NCBI GenBank assembly: GCA_017441585.1
Contig: JAFRWW010000067.1
Span: forward strand, 1-64,000
Source of the DNA: Lachnospiraceae bacterium
GTDB lineage: Bacteria; Bacillota; Clostridia; Lachnospirales; Lachnospiraceae
DNA length: 64,000 nt
Direction: 5' to 3'
A program made the position numbers and the translations under genes. Of the stretch, positions 24,702 through 33,282 are shown piece after piece (within the stretch, counting starts at the first letter, position 1; each line of letters starts with the position of its first letter). The notes beneath the pieces were generated by a model. It did no database searches. It had not been told where the DNA came from and was given only the letters and a program-made list of their open reading frames with translations.

Positions 24702-25407
24702 TTTTAATTTCTCCTTTCAGTTTCATAATATCTAACTGTCTCTGCCTCCGGGTGCTCTCTTCACTGTGCGTGCATCCAGTAAGAGCAGCCCTGGCCTGAG
24801 CCTTCTGCTCTTCTGTCAACACCTTGCACTTCGGAGCAGAGTTCTGTAGTGTGAAGGCGTCAGGGTTTTCTTCTTCCTGCGCCGTTGCACCAATAATTTC
24901 ATCGACAAAACCGTATTTGATGGCCTTGTCTGCATCCATCCAGGTTTCCTCATTCATAAGATCCAGAAGTTTCTTCGTGGAAAGCCCGGTCTTCTTGCGA
25001 TATACATTAGAGGTCGCTTTATCAGCGTTCTGGAGTATATCACTCATTTTATCCATATCGTTATGATCACCTGCGGCGAATGATGATACGTTATGTATCA
25101 TGTACTGAGCCCCGGGTGACATGCGCACCCGGTCAGCGCCGCAACATACTACGGTTGCTGCCGAGGCCGCTATGCCCATAATGTCAGCTGTTACATTCCC
25201 GGCGTAGGTTGACAGCGCATAAGATATCTCGTTGCCGCTCCACAAATCACCGCCTGGTGAGTTCACGGCCACTGTCACGTCCTCGCCGTTGGCATCTATC
25301 AAGGCTTCTCTCACCTTTTTAGGGCTTACAGCCTCTATGCCAAACCAATCATATAATTCCTGATCTTCACTCGGGATTATTGTTCCCGTTATCGGTATTG
25401 TCTTCAT
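24694..25407 (-). CDS. head maturation protease, ClpP-like
   Basis: The 237-aa serine protease processes the capsid precursor. The oxyanion region is NSPGGDLWSG (49-58), the nucleophile Ser82 is in GIAASAATV, and His105 is in QYMIHNVSS; an Asp lies in the ETWMDADKAIKYGFVDE segment. This is the usual order and spacing of S14-type phage proteases. The gene overlaps the portal gene by 41 nt and the capsid gene by 8 nt. Confidence 0.9.
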   Translation of the reverse strand: MKTIPITGTIIPSEDQELYDWFGIEAVSPKKVREALIDANGEDVTVAVNSPGGDLWSGNEISYALSTYAGNVTADIMGIAASAATVVCCGADRVRMSPGAQYMIHNVSSFAAGDHNDMDKMSDILQNADKATSNVYRKKTGLSTKKLLDLMNEETWMDADKAIKYGFVDEIIGATAQEEENPDAFTLQNSAPKCKVLTEEQKAQARAALTGCTHSEESTRRQRQLDIMKLKGEIKNV

Positions 25408-26596
25408 CTACATCACCTCCGTCGTCCGGATTTGCAAGTGTTCCTGTGTCTTTCCTGAGCAGTGCCACATCGCCGCCGTCTATGGGTGCAAGGTTAAAGT
25501 ATGAGCGCATCTCGTTAGGCGTCATGACGCCTCTGTCTACCAGCTGTACCAGGTTGAGCTTTGTGGTTATACTCGCAAAGGTCAGCGGTGAAGCTTCAAA
25601 AACTATCACATTGCCGAAAGCTCTTTCCTTCCTCGTGAAGAGTTTCCTTGTATACTCTCCTGACATCTGTATAGCCACCGGAGAAATATTTGTCTCGTAG
25701 TAGCTCACCCACTCATTCTCTGTGTAACTTGAATGCACGATCTTCGCATTTGTGTTAAAAAATGCATACACACGCTCCGTCTGTCTGTCAATCTGGGCAG
25801 CATTCGGGACAAAATCATAAGGCTTTATCTGTTCCGCTTCCGCATTCGAGTTCACAGCGGCCACACCCATGGAGTTATTGGATATACTCAAGTAGTTATC
25901 CGCGAAGTCCTGAGCCCGCTGCTTTAGGTCTTCATCCCTTAAAGCCTGTGAGAATTTGAGCAGCCATCTCACGATGGAAGAGTTCTTTATGGTCTTCACT
26001 ATGCCCTGGTCTATGGTACAGATGGTATTCATCAACCCCACGAGGGCTTCCTGTGGGTTTTCACCAAATACATCATTGAAAAAGAAATCATCCCTTAAAT
26101 GGATCACTTCTTTGTGCGATACTTCGAGATATTTCCCGTTCTGAAGATAAAATTTATATATCAGATTACCGCTATGGTCGTACTTTGCTTCCACAGACGT
26201 ACAGGGGATAGGGTAAAGGCCTGCCGGGTTTCCGACCGAATCGTACAGGATAAGAGCAAAGGCATTACCGTTAAGCTGCAGCTGGTTAGCCATTTTTTCC
26301 TGAAACACCTGTCCGGTCATGTACTCGTTAGGCTCTTCCAGCAGGAAGCGTATATTTGTTCTGGGATTGACCTTTATATCCCTCGTGCCGTCCTTACTTA
26401 CAGTGGTACAAATATGCTTTGCCACTATCTTGCCTATGGCTTTAGTCTTCGGTTTTATGCATGCGCGGACTATATCGGAGTGATAGAGTTTACCGTTCCA
26501 TTCATAAAAGCCGTTACCGGTATCCTGGATCATCTTTATGACCACAGATTCGGTGTTTTTGTTAAACATGCGTTTTATATTGCTTAAAATTCCCAT
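25367..26596 (-). CDS. phage portal protein, HK97 type
   Basis: The 409-aa start is at MGILSNIKRMF, after GAGG; the codons upstream overlap the terminase end and lack a better SD. Features typical of HK97-like portals: MANQLQLNGNAFALIL, YPIPCTSVEAKYD, HLRDDFF, and SYTENEWVSYYETNISPVA followed by LFTRKERAFG. The C-terminus is acidic and disordered. It forms the dodecameric DNA channel at one capsid vertex. Confidence 0.92.
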   Translation of the reverse strand: MGILSNIKRMFNKNTESVVIKMIQDTGNGFYEWNGKLYHSDIVRACIKPKTKAIGKIVAKHICTTVSKDGTRDIKVNPRTNIRFLLEEPNEYMTGQVFQEKMANQLQLNGNAFALILYDSVGNPAGLYPIPCTSVEAKYDHSGNLIYKFYLQNGKYLEVSHKEVIHLRDDFFFNDVFGENPQEALVGLMNTICTIDQGIVKTIKNSSIVRWLLKFSQALRDEDLKQRAQDFADNYLSISNNSMGVAAVNSNAEAEQIKPYDFVPNAAQIDRQTERVYAFFNTNAKIVHSSYTENEWVSYYETNISPVAIQMSGEYTRKLFTRKERAFGNVIVFEASPLTFASITTKLNLVQLVDRGVMTPNEMRSYFNLAPIDGGDVALLRKDTGTLANPDDGGDVDEDNTDNGNNNPE

Positions 26597-26606
26597 CTCT
26601 ACATCC

Positions 26607-28292
26607 TCAAATGACTGACCGGTATTCTTCCAGATTGCGCTCATACGTCACATAAGCGTCAAGTAATCCGGCAAGACCGTCAATCCTTCTGGTGGGGCTT
26701 CTGCCTTTACAGGGCTGGATATTATTGTTCTTATCCACATCCACCTCAGTGTTTGTAATGCACCATTTGAGGATGGGATTGTTGTTATATATGATCCTCT
26801 TCTTCGTAAGGTCAGCGCCTAAGCTCTTCATGGGAGCCGACAGAGTTTTCTTTCCCTGGATCACCGGCTCCATGACATTCTTGCCAAAGAGATCCATCAT
26901 CTCTTCTACAAAGTAAGTGGCACTCCATGAGTCATATCCGACTTTGAAGATATAAATGTCATATTCCGTCTGGACCTTCTGAAACCATTCAGTCACAAAC
27001 TTATAGTGGACCTTGTTTCCAGGAGTCAGGGTCAAAAGTCCCTGCTCGTGCCACAGATCATAAGGTATCTGATCTTCCTTGACCTTCTTTTCCAATAAAT
27101 CCTCCGGCAGAAAGTACATCTGAAGCACATATATGTGATCATCATCCGGTATCTGGAAGAGGACAGTCGCATTCGTAAGGTCAGTAGTGCTGGAAAGATC
27201 CACTCCGCCTATGCCGTACTTAGGTTTCAGTTCATTTATGTCAAAGGTCTGTGTATTGTTCAGATCGTCGAAAGTGAGCCACGCTTCCGTGGAAGTTTCC
27301 CGGATGTTAAACTCCTTGCACACCAGATTCTTTACCAAAGCGGGGTTCTGCTTCGCCCTTTCGACCTTCGCCGCAAGGGTCTCAGCGTTCTTTATGGTGC
27401 CAAGCCCGGGATTTGCTTTTTTCCACTTCTTCGGATCCGTCCATTCAGCCCTTTTATCAAGTTCGTACACGAAGGCCAGGCGGTGTATATCCTTGTATCC
27501 GTTCGGGTCTTCGTATCCATTGATTAGCCTTGTGGCTTCATCATATTTAAGATCGTATATATCTTCCCTGATGGTTCCTGCGGTCGACGTGATAAAGATC
27601 AAAGGCTGCTGCCTTGCAGTCACACCGTCGGCCATTATGTCATAAAGAGCCTTGCCATCTTTCCACTGATGTATCTCATCCATGAGACAGCAATGCACGT
27701 TTAAGCCATCAAGGGTATCTTTGTCAGATGCCAACGGTTTAAAAAATCCATCATTAAAGCTTTCGGAGGACAATTCTGCCACTAAAGGCTTGATTTTCCT
27801 TCGTAGCGCGGGGCTTTTGAGTACCATATGTTTTGACTCGCCCCAGATGATCTTTGACTGGTCTTTTTTTGTGGCCACTGCATATACTTCCGGTCCGGGC
27901 TCACCGTCTCCGACCTGCATATACAGGGCAATACCGGAGGCAAGAAGGGATTTCCCGTTTTTCTTGCCGACAATCAGCATAACCTCACGGTATTGTCTGT
28001 TTCCGTTTATATCTATAAAGCCAAAAGTAGCAGCAAGGAGAGCTTTTTCCCACAATTCCAACCTTACAAGCTTTCCGCCTTCTTTCCCCTTGGAATGGTG
28101 ACAGAAGTTTTCGAAAAACTCTATGACGTGGTTGGCTCTTTTGGGAGAGTAAAAATACTCATCCGGATGCCGCACCTTATTGGCCAGGTATTTATAAGTG
28201 ACTCTCACTTTTCGGGAGACCACTTCTTTTTTCGTCTTTATCCGATCCCAGTATTTCAGGATCGGGTTGTAGTCTTCCGGGTAGTGAATCAT
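26607..28292 (-). CDS. terL: terminase large subunit
   Basis: The 561-aa packaging motor has a Walker A-like motif in VGKKNGKS (~108-115), a Walker B in CCLMDEIH and a coupling motif in FITSTAGT. The C-terminal nuclease has the first acidic residue in GIGGVDLSSTTDLTNA and a late Asp in GLLDAYVTYER. Length and motifs fit the HK97/P27-associated terminase-1 family. The start overlaps the small subunit stop by 4 nt. Confidence 0.92.
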   Translation of the reverse strand: MIHYPEDYNPILKYWDRIKTKKEVVSRKVRVTYKYLANKVRHPDEYFYSPKRANHVIEFFENFCHHSKGKEGGKLVRLELWEKALLAATFGFIDINGNRQYREVMLIVGKKNGKSLLASGIALYMQVGDGEPGPEVYAVATKKDQSKIIWGESKHMVLKSPALRRKIKPLVAELSSESFNDGFFKPLASDKDTLDGLNVHCCLMDEIHQWKDGKALYDIMADGVTARQQPLIFITSTAGTIREDIYDLKYDEATRLINGYEDPNGYKDIHRLAFVYELDKRAEWTDPKKWKKANPGLGTIKNAETLAAKVERAKQNPALVKNLVCKEFNIRETSTEAWLTFDDLNNTQTFDINELKPKYGIGGVDLSSTTDLTNATVLFQIPDDDHIYVLQMYFLPEDLLEKKVKEDQIPYDLWHEQGLLTLTPGNKVHYKFVTEWFQKVQTEYDIYIFKVGYDSWSATYFVEEMMDLFGKNVMEPVIQGKKTLSAPMKSLGADLTKKRIIYNNNPILKWCITNTEVDVDKNNNIQPCKGRSPTRRIDGLAGLLDAYVTYERNLEEYRSVI

Positions 28293-28675
28293 ACATCTTC
28301 ACGCCCTTCCACGAAGCTATCGAATATGTCCGCTTCGATAACTGCCTGATCTTTGACCTTCGGAAGCATGCTGTCAAGCTGTCCCATGATCTTCACGTAC
28401 TGAGTAGACATGGAGATGTAAAGATCCGCCTGTGGGCGCTTGCGATCGTATGGTTCCTGTTCCTTTCCCTGCTTGAACTTCTCAACATAACCATTTTCAT
28501 CCAGGTATGCCTCCAGATCTTCCAGGGAAACTCTCAGATAAGCCGACCTTGCAATCAACCCCTGTGCTATCTCTTTTTTCTTCTTCGGCATGTCTTTGTA
28601 TTGTCGGGTCAATCTTTGCTTCTCGGCCTTTATTCGTTGTTCTTTTGTCTTAATAACCTTTATATTGTTACTCAT
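28289..28675 (-). CDS. terminase small subunit, P27-like
   Basis: A basic, helical 128-aa protein. The start at MSNNIKVIKT has GGTGG 7 nt upstream; the longer upstream frame reads through the probable cos region and is not likely. Residues 45-110 (AQGLIARSAYLRVSLEDLEAY and QYVKIMGQLDSMLPK) match the look of P27 small terminases that recognise packaging sites next to their gene. Confidence 0.78.
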   Translation of the reverse strand: MSNNIKVIKTKEQRIKAEKQRLTRQYKDMPKKKKEIAQGLIARSAYLRVSLEDLEAYLDENGYVEKFKQGKEQEPYDRKRPQADLYISMSTQYVKIMGQLDSMLPKVKDQAVIEADIFDSFVEGREDV

Positions 28676-28772
28676 TTTCGGCCACCTCTGGAAAAAGGGA
28701 GGGGGGTCATGTGCGACTTTTGTTTTACGTCGAGGTTCCCCGCCGGTCTTTGAGCGTGCCAAAAATTTCAGC
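28676..28772. other. noncoding gap between HNH and small terminase (candidate cos region)
   Basis: This 97-bp stretch is G-tract rich (GGGAGGGGGG near 28697, CCCAGGGGGG at the HNH end). It sits between HNH endonuclease and small terminase, where HK97-like phages carry cos. No exact nick site can be assigned from one prophage copy. Confidence 0.35.
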
Positions 28773-29135
28773 CTACCCAGGGGGGACGCCACGTCTTACG
28801 GGATCAGAGTCAATATCACGCAATGACACCGGCTGACCGTTTGCATCGAAGGTACATAGTGGTTTTATTTTTCCGTTTCCATTGACACCATGCCCCTCAA
28901 ACTCATCATGACACTTGTGACAGACGAACTCTAAGTTATCGAAACATAACGAAATCATTTCGTCTTTGATGTTCTCTCGCGTCAATGTAATTCTATGATG
29001 TACGATCTCGCCCAGGTTCTTCTTACATTCCTGGCACAGGCCGCCGTCAGTCATTATCCTTTCATCGATAAAGCTCTGTCTGCATTTGATCCAACGAGAG
29101 GAATTATAGAAGGCCTTAGCCCATTCCTTTGCCAT
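28773..29135 (-). CDS. phage HNH endonuclease (packaging-associated)
   Basis: The 120-aa protein has a Cys4-type zinc knuckle (CQEC and CHKC) around the HNH core IVHHRITLT, with DNLEFVCHKCHDEFEGHG. It opens AKEWAKAFYNSSRWIKCR and ends RRGVPPG, both typical of HNH proteins encoded directly before small terminase. These enzymes act with the terminase in cos cleavage. Confidence 0.88.
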   Translation of the reverse strand: MAKEWAKAFYNSSRWIKCRQSFIDERIMTDGGLCQECKKNLGEIVHHRITLTRENIKDEMISLCFDNLEFVCHKCHDEFEGHGVNGNGKIKPLCTFDANGQPVSLRDIDSDPVRRGVPPG

Positions 29136-29232
29136 GATGTTCTCCTATGTATCCGGTGCCGGTACTGTAATCTGATCCGGGCGGTGTGGGTGCTGCCGCC
29201 GGCTGTGGCGTGCCGGCAGCAGACAAAAGAAA

Positions 29233-29257
29233 AGGACAGGTCTTTTCGATCTGTCCT
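29233..29257 (-). terminator. intrinsic terminator between regulator and packaging genes
   Basis: AGGACAG pairs with CTGTCCT across an 11-nt loop, followed by TTTCTTTT on the minus strand. It lies in the 256-bp gap between the ArpU-like regulator and HNH. A second GC-rich hairpin (TGCCGGC/GCCGGCA) is next to it at about 29194-29220. The late genes probably start from a promoter in this gap. Confidence 0.65.
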
Positions 29258-29391
29258 CGTCTTCCTAAGTTGGAGAAGGTTTAGTCAATATTTCTTTGAG
29301 TTTCCACGATACCATAATATCACAGGTATAGACGCAAAATCCGATCAACTTTTTATCAAATGATCTTTATCTGCATTTAAGTATTTATTTC

Positions 29392-29832
29392 TCATTCTGC
29401 TTCTATCTCTCCAAGATTGCGGCCAACCGTCATGATAAACCTACGGCATATACGACGCATAGTCGACTCAGAGGCAGGGACGTCTATAATCTTAAGGTAC
29501 GGCTTATTCCTGTTCCTGTCCGACCAGTATCTCCTTTGGATAAGCTTCTGGTCTTCAGCGTTGAAGAGGTTATATGCATTCTCTACCGCCTCAATCTCTT
29601 TCTTCAGGCGATCATAATAAGGATTGCTCAGGCGCATGGCTGCGGCTTCCGTAGTGGATATAGGCTTTGTATAATCATTGCCACCACCGCTTTTATTCTG
29701 GTCGCGATTCTTCTTTGTGCTCCTGTCCGGATACATCGCGGCGTCAAGCGCGTCCTTATATCTCTTCTTTGACTCAGGGTAACGCCTGATCACGCGATTG
29801 ATAATATTCCATGAATCCTTATTTATCCGCAT
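29392..29832 (-). CDS. ArpU/RinA-like late transcription regulator
   Basis: The 146-aa protein opens with RVIRRYPESKKRYKDAL. The second half resembles sigma-70 region 4: NAYNLFNAEDQKLIQRRYW, then SESTMRRICRRFIMTVGRNLG as a helix-turn-helix. ArpU and RinA proteins of Firmicutes phages sit exactly here, upstream of the packaging genes, and switch on the late operon. The terminator at 29233 and the following gap are the likely target region. Confidence 0.75.
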   Translation of the reverse strand: MRINKDSWNIINRVIRRYPESKKRYKDALDAAMYPDRSTKKNRDQNKSGGGNDYTKPISTTEAAAMRLSNPYYDRLKKEIEAVENAYNLFNAEDQKLIQRRYWSDRNRNKPYLKIIDVPASESTMRRICRRFIMTVGRNLGEIEAE

Positions 29833-29995
29833 TGTCCTTTTTATCCTCCTTCCTCTTCGGGAAATAGTAGCTCACGTCATGGTTTAAATGCCAGTCTCTC
29901 GTTTTCTTCTGATCTTCCGTCGCAGTTCCATACACCAGATCTGTGAGGGTGATCTTCTCTTTAGTGAGCTTAACCTTCATCGGTTTAGGTCCCAT
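29819..29995 (-). CDS. 58-aa phage protein of unknown function
   Basis: The start MGPKPMKVKLTK is placed at 29995, 8 nt after AAGGGG. The protein is basic and hydrophilic and overlaps the regulator gene by 14 nt. No family was recognised. Confidence 0.5.
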   Translation of the reverse strand: MGPKPMKVKLTKEKITLTDLVYGTATEDQKKTRDWHLNHDVSYYFPKRKEDKKDNADK

Positions 29996-29997
29996 GA

Positions 29998-30315
29998 TCA
30001 GCACCCCTTGTCTTCGTCATTCTTCCAGAGGTTCGGAAGCACCTGCTCCATCTCGCCTCTGTCCTTAAGATATGCAGCATAATCTCTGACTACATGATGA
30101 GATAAAGCCTCGTCAATGTTGATTCCTTCTTTTGTCCTATACTTATTCACGTAGGATCTGAAATCTGCATTTTTTTGGAATAAATCAATTAACCCAGGTA
30201 AGAGTTTGTCCTCAAACTTCGGACACCTTACGCAAACTTTATCTCTATCGCGGTTAAATGTCTTACATGAATCCCGTTTATCACAGTTCCAGCATATACT
30301 TTTTCTATTGCTCAT
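29998..30315 (-). CDS. Cys-rich small phage protein (putative zinc-binding)
   Basis: The 105-aa protein carries CWNCDKRDSC and CVRCPKFED within its first 36 residues, a likely zinc-binding knuckle. An acidic helical tail follows. Such small Cys-pair proteins are common in the middle region of Clostridia phages. The function is unknown. Confidence 0.55.
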   Translation of the reverse strand: MSNRKSICWNCDKRDSCKTFNRDRDKVCVRCPKFEDKLLPGLIDLFQKNADFRSYVNKYRTKEGINIDEALSHHVVRDYAAYLKDRGEMEQVLPNLWKNDEDKGC

Positions 30316-30466
30316 TCCTTATCCCTCGCTTTTCCTGTGGCTCTGCATACTTCTTTTCAATCCGTTCAAGATTATCAGCAAACTCATTTAAGGCTTGTGC
30401 AACTTCCCTTGATTCGGCAATAATCTTTTTCAGATTCATTTCTGCTGTGATTTCGTATGTTACCAT
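30305..30466 (-). CDS. 53-aa phage protein
   Basis: The ORF opens MVTYEITAEMNLKKII after a GAGG box and overlaps the next gene by 11 nt. It is almost entirely helical. Its C-terminus AEPQEKRG is encoded by one of three copies of a junction repeat found in this cluster. Confidence 0.5.
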   Translation of the reverse strand: MVTYEITAEMNLKKIIAESREVAQALNEFADNLERIEKKYAEPQEKRGIRNEQ

Positions 30467-30672
30467 ATCTATCCCTCACTTTCCTGTGGCTCTATATCTT
30501 CAATTTCTACCGCATTTCTCACAGAAATAAGCAAACTTTCTAATTTACGCTTGTTCTCTTCCGTCAGATACTTTTCGATACATTTGGCACACATTTCAAA
30601 TCCATCAAGATAGGCTTTCTGTTCGCCATTTGTGCGTAACATCATTCGCTTTACCTCGCTTTCCTGTGGCTC
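30323..30672 (-). repeat. three copies of a 19-21 bp gene-junction repeat
   Basis: The plus-strand string CCTCGCTTTCCTGTGGCTC and close variants occur at 30323-30343, 30473-30492 and 30654-30672, each exactly at a gene boundary. Read on the minus strand, each copy ends one gene (Glu-Pro-Gln-Glu codons or a stop) and supplies the GAGG SD of the next. The copies look like cassette boundaries created by duplication or recombination. Confidence 0.75.
30469..30645 (-). CDS. 58-aa phage protein
   Basis: The start is the first of two ATGs at 30645, 8 nt after GAGG; the longer frame upstream overlaps the HNH gene end. The protein is helical (EQKAYLDGFEMCAKCIEKYL) with a CAKC pair, and ends with the junction-repeat residues EPQESEG. 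Unknown function. Confidence 0.5.
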   Translation of the reverse strand: MMLRTNGEQKAYLDGFEMCAKCIEKYLTEENKRKLESLLISVRNAVEIEDIEPQESEG

Positions 30673-31126
30673 AATTTGCGTAAAAAGGACATTCGCCCTG
30701 TTCACGTTCCTTGCAACAGCTATTATCCATCAAATCTTCTACCTCCAACAATTTAAAATCTTCTACGCCCGCTGCCTGTTGGCAGCTTTGATCCACCGTA
30801 TCACTGACGGATGGCAGCGTATCGTCCGCTAAGATATTCTTCCCAAATATCTGTCTGAAGTCCTCATGGGGATATCTTTCTCTGAATGCATCCTGGGCGG
30901 CGCGCTGGATATAAAGGTCATCCTTGCGGCCATCCTTGCTATCGTGGATCCGGCGGTGATGAGCGGGGCAAAGGTAAACCTTCAAACCCCACTTCTCTGA
31001 TAGCCGCCGGTTTGCCGTCCCATGTATCGCATGATGCTCTTCCAGGATAGCCTTTCTCATATAGTCGCCCGCTGCCATGCACAGATAACAGGTGCCGTCC
31101 TTCTTATCATGCATTATGGATTTCAC
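30671..31126 (-). CDS. HNH-like treble-clef protein, full-length copy A
   Basis: This 151-aa protein probably starts at a GTG 7 nt after AGAGG; an ATG lies four codons later. Zinc/HNH features: CYLCMAAGD near the N-terminus, EEHHAIHG, and YLCPAHHRRIHDS. The C-terminal 35 residues contain a further Cys pair (SCCKE). Residues 1-110 are nearly identical to the N-terminal part of the chimeric protein at 32743-33282. Likely a nuclease or recombination factor of the phage replication region. Confidence 0.68.
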   Translation of the reverse strand: MKSIMHDKKDGTCYLCMAAGDYMRKAILEEHHAIHGTANRRLSEKWGLKVYLCPAHHRRIHDSKDGRKDDLYIQRAAQDAFRERYPHEDFRQIFGKNILADDTLPSVSDTVDQSCQQAAGVEDFKLLEVEDLMDNSCCKEREQGECPFYAN

Positions 31127-31173
31127 AGGCTGGCCTCTTGTATCTGCGCTGTTATGGTTTTTGTGTTTTCCAT
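31123..31173 (-). pseudogene. remnant 3' end of the duplicated 33279-type gene
   Basis: A 16-codon frame ends EASL followed by TGA and then the same sequence that joins the 33279-33719 gene to its HNH neighbour. It appears to be the leftover tail of a second copy of that gene whose middle was replaced by the methylase genes. Confidence 0.55.
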
Positions 31174-31186
31174 TGGTTGCCGCCTC

Positions 31187-32200
31187 TCACTCTGAAACTT
31201 TATCTGCTGTTAAATCAATCTTACCGCTCATCAGATCCGGAAGAAGCGCATCTCTAAACTCGGCAAGTATGCGGTTCTGCTCATTATTAAGATACATGAT
31301 GTGCTGTTTCCATGTAGTTAAGAATAGAGCGAGCATTTCTGGCAGATATTCTTTGTTTCGGTTTTCAATCTTAAACTCTGCTGCATTTTTGCTGATTGTC
31401 ATAAATATCTCTTTTTCAACTTTTTGACCAACAATCTCAAAACTCTTTGATACATCGGGCTGATTCTGCATCAGCAGAAATGTCTCATACAATCCGAGCG
31501 ATTTTGCAAGGCTTTCATTAACTGTCAATTTGACCATATTCATCTGTCTCACGATCCAGTTATAATCTCTTGCTATGTCCTCAAAACTCCTATGACTTTC
31601 TTCATGTTCTTGAAACTCGATATATCTTGACGGAGTGAGGATGTATTCATTTTTCCTTACTTCGTTCAGAGAAGCCGCTTTGCAAAATTCGGGGATATCT
31701 TTTCGTCCCCTTATCGCATCAACCACATCCTGCATCACTTCGTCTGATATGACATTGACGGTTTTGTGATAGGTTCTTTTCGTGTGGGAAGTTCCACCAA
31801 ACTGTCCATTCTGGTCTCGGACTTCCTCAACATATCTCTGTCGCAAATCAACAAACTCTATTTTCCAAGTCTCTTTATGCTTGTTGAATACAACGATACA
31901 AGTTGCAATAGACGTTGATTCAAACATCGAATTTGGCAAAAGTATCACCGCCTCAATGACGTTTGCCTCAATCATGCATTTTCTGATTATTGCCTCTTCG
32001 CCACTTATCGTTAAAACTCCATTTGGCAGTATCATGGCAACCTTATCATCTGCCATACTTAACGCTGATGCGATAAACGCATAATTAGCGTTACTGTTGG
32101 GGGCTACTCCATACTCATTAAATCTCGGTTGCATGATTGCGAAGGGTGGGGCAGTCCATTTCATGTTATAGGGTGGATTAGATACTAATGACTTCGCCAT
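31187..32200 (-). CDS. N6-adenine DNA methylase, C-terminal part with NPPY motif
   Basis: The 337-aa protein opens MAKSLVSNPPYNMKW, catalytic motif IV (NPPY) of amino-methyltransferases of HsdM type; LPNGVLTISGEE and VILLPNSMFESTSIATCIVV follow, both HsdM-like. After about residue 200 it changes to a helical region ending ILAEFRDALLPDLMSGKIDL, which resembles the tail of HsdS specificity subunits. Motif I is missing here and is encoded by the overlapping upstream gene. It has its own start with AAAGGGGG, so the split may be functional. The block reads more AT-rich than its neighbours and no HsdR is present. Confidence 0.75.
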   Translation of the reverse strand: MAKSLVSNPPYNMKWTAPPFAIMQPRFNEYGVAPNSNANYAFIASALSMADDKVAMILPNGVLTISGEEAIIRKCMIEANVIEAVILLPNSMFESTSIATCIVVFNKHKETWKIEFVDLRQRYVEEVRDQNGQFGGTSHTKRTYHKTVNVISDEVMQDVVDAIRGRKDIPEFCKAASLNEVRKNEYILTPSRYIEFQEHEESHRSFEDIARDYNWIVRQMNMVKLTVNESLAKSLGLYETFLLMQNQPDVSKSFEIVGQKVEKEIFMTISKNAAEFKIENRNKEYLPEMLALFLTTWKQHIMYLNNEQNRILAEFRDALLPDLMSGKIDLTADKVSE

Positions 32201-32684
32201 ATCTTGCCCCCTTTCTCACTTGCCATGTTCTCACGATTTCGCCTTGTAATATGTCACCCTGATATACAGTTGCTTTGATGTTTCGTAATACAAGATTAAA
32301 TAACAAATACGAAATAACATTCTCGTCTATTTCGTAGAGTTCAAAGGTGGTCTCAGGGCACTCAATCCATCTCTGAATTGTCAATGCTCCACTTCCTGCG
32401 CACATATCAATAGTCTTTTCACTATCTCCAATAAGCCGTGATACAAACTGTGCAAGGCATTTTGGAGTGTAATCCTGTTTTTTATCTTTGCGGTCAGCGC
32501 AATAATACTGATAAATCTTCTGGAGCCAATCTATTGATAAATCATCCACTAACTCATTAAATGCCACGATTTTATCCATATCATTGTTATCAACACATTC
32601 CATCAAGGCTTTACCTAAATTATCAATTGAATCTATTTTGAATATTTCAAGCGTCTTTTCAGACAGTTCTTTTAATTCAAGCAA
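32178..32684 (-). CDS. N6-adenine DNA methylase, N-terminal part with SAM-binding motif I
   Basis: The 168-aa protein starts at TTG, with AGGAGG 7 nt upstream. Residues 1-85 are a helical N-terminal domain (YYCADRKDKKQDYTPKCLA precedes the core). Then comes motif I, TIDMCAGSGALT, and the acidic residue in FELYEIDENV. It ends 23 nt inside the next gene, which supplies motif IV. Either a two-subunit enzyme or one gene broken by a frameshift. Outside the phage core, it looks like a late acquisition. Confidence 0.75.
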   Translation of the reverse strand: MLELKELSEKTLEIFKIDSIDNLGKALMECVDNNDMDKIVAFNELVDDLSIDWLQKIYQYYCADRKDKKQDYTPKCLAQFVSRLIGDSEKTIDMCAGSGALTIQRWIECPETTFELYEIDENVISYLLFNLVLRNIKATVYQGDILQGEIVRTWQVRKGARYGEVISI

Positions 32685-32746
32685 TACGCTACCTCCTTAT
32701 TGATCTCATCCACGTCCTTTATCTCTTCCGTCTGCTCTTTCTTCAT
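32672..32746 (-). pseudogene. truncated 5' copy of the 33279-type gene
   Basis: A 24-codon frame starts MKKEQTEEIKDVDEIN, matching the start of the intact gene (MKKEQMEEINDVDEIN). It diverges after 16 codons where the methylase block begins. The SD of the methylase TTG start lies at this breakpoint. It overlaps the stop of the chimeric gene (ATGA), exactly as the intact copy does. Confidence 0.65.
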
Positions 32747-33282
32747 CCTGCTTTCCTCCTTTCCACTTCTTCGAGTATCTTGACCAGTTCCCTGGTGCTA
32801 TCAAGAGCTTCAAATACTGCTATCTTACTGAACCTTTTGGTCATTATCTGATGAATGCAGTCATTGAGCTGTTTAAGCCTTTTGTTCATAAGTGTGTTGA
32901 TGCCGTCATCATCTGCTGCTTTAAGTTGTGCATCCAGGCAGCTTTTATCCGCCGTATCACTGACGGATGGCAGCGTATCGTCCGCTAAGATATTCTTCCC
33001 GAAGATCTGTCTGAAGTCCTCATGGGGATATCTTTCTCTGAATGCATCCTGGGCGGCGCGCTGGATATAAAGGTCATCCTTGCGGCCATCCTTGCTATCG
33101 TGGATCCGGCGGTGGTGAGCGGGGCAAAGGTAAACCTTCAAGCCCCACTTTTCTGATAACCGCCGGTTTGCCGTTCCATGTATCGCATGATGCTCTTCCA
33201 GGATGGTCTTTCTCGTATAGTCGCCCGCTGCCATGCACAGATAACAGGTGCCGTCCCTTTTATCGTGCATTATGGATTTCAC
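32743..33282 (-). CDS. chimeric protein: HNH-like N-terminus fused to ParB-like C-terminus
   Basis: This 179-aa product is a fusion. Residues 1-115 are nearly identical to the HNH-like protein at 30671-31126 (CYLCMAAGDY, EEHHAIHG, YLCPAHHRRIHDS). Residues 116-179 are nearly identical to the end of the 33716-34984 protein (LDAQLKAADDDGINTLMNKR to EEVERRKAG). The join lies exactly at the junction of a tandem duplication. It is in frame and translatable, but may be an accident rather than a selected gene. Confidence 0.7.
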   Translation of the reverse strand: MKSIMHDKRDGTCYLCMAAGDYTRKTILEEHHAIHGTANRRLSEKWGLKVYLCPAHHRRIHDSKDGRKDDLYIQRAAQDAFRERYPHEDFRQIFGKNILADDTLPSVSDTADKSCLDAQLKAADDDGINTLMNKRLKQLNDCIHQIMTKRFSKIAVFEALDSTRELVKILEEVERRKAG

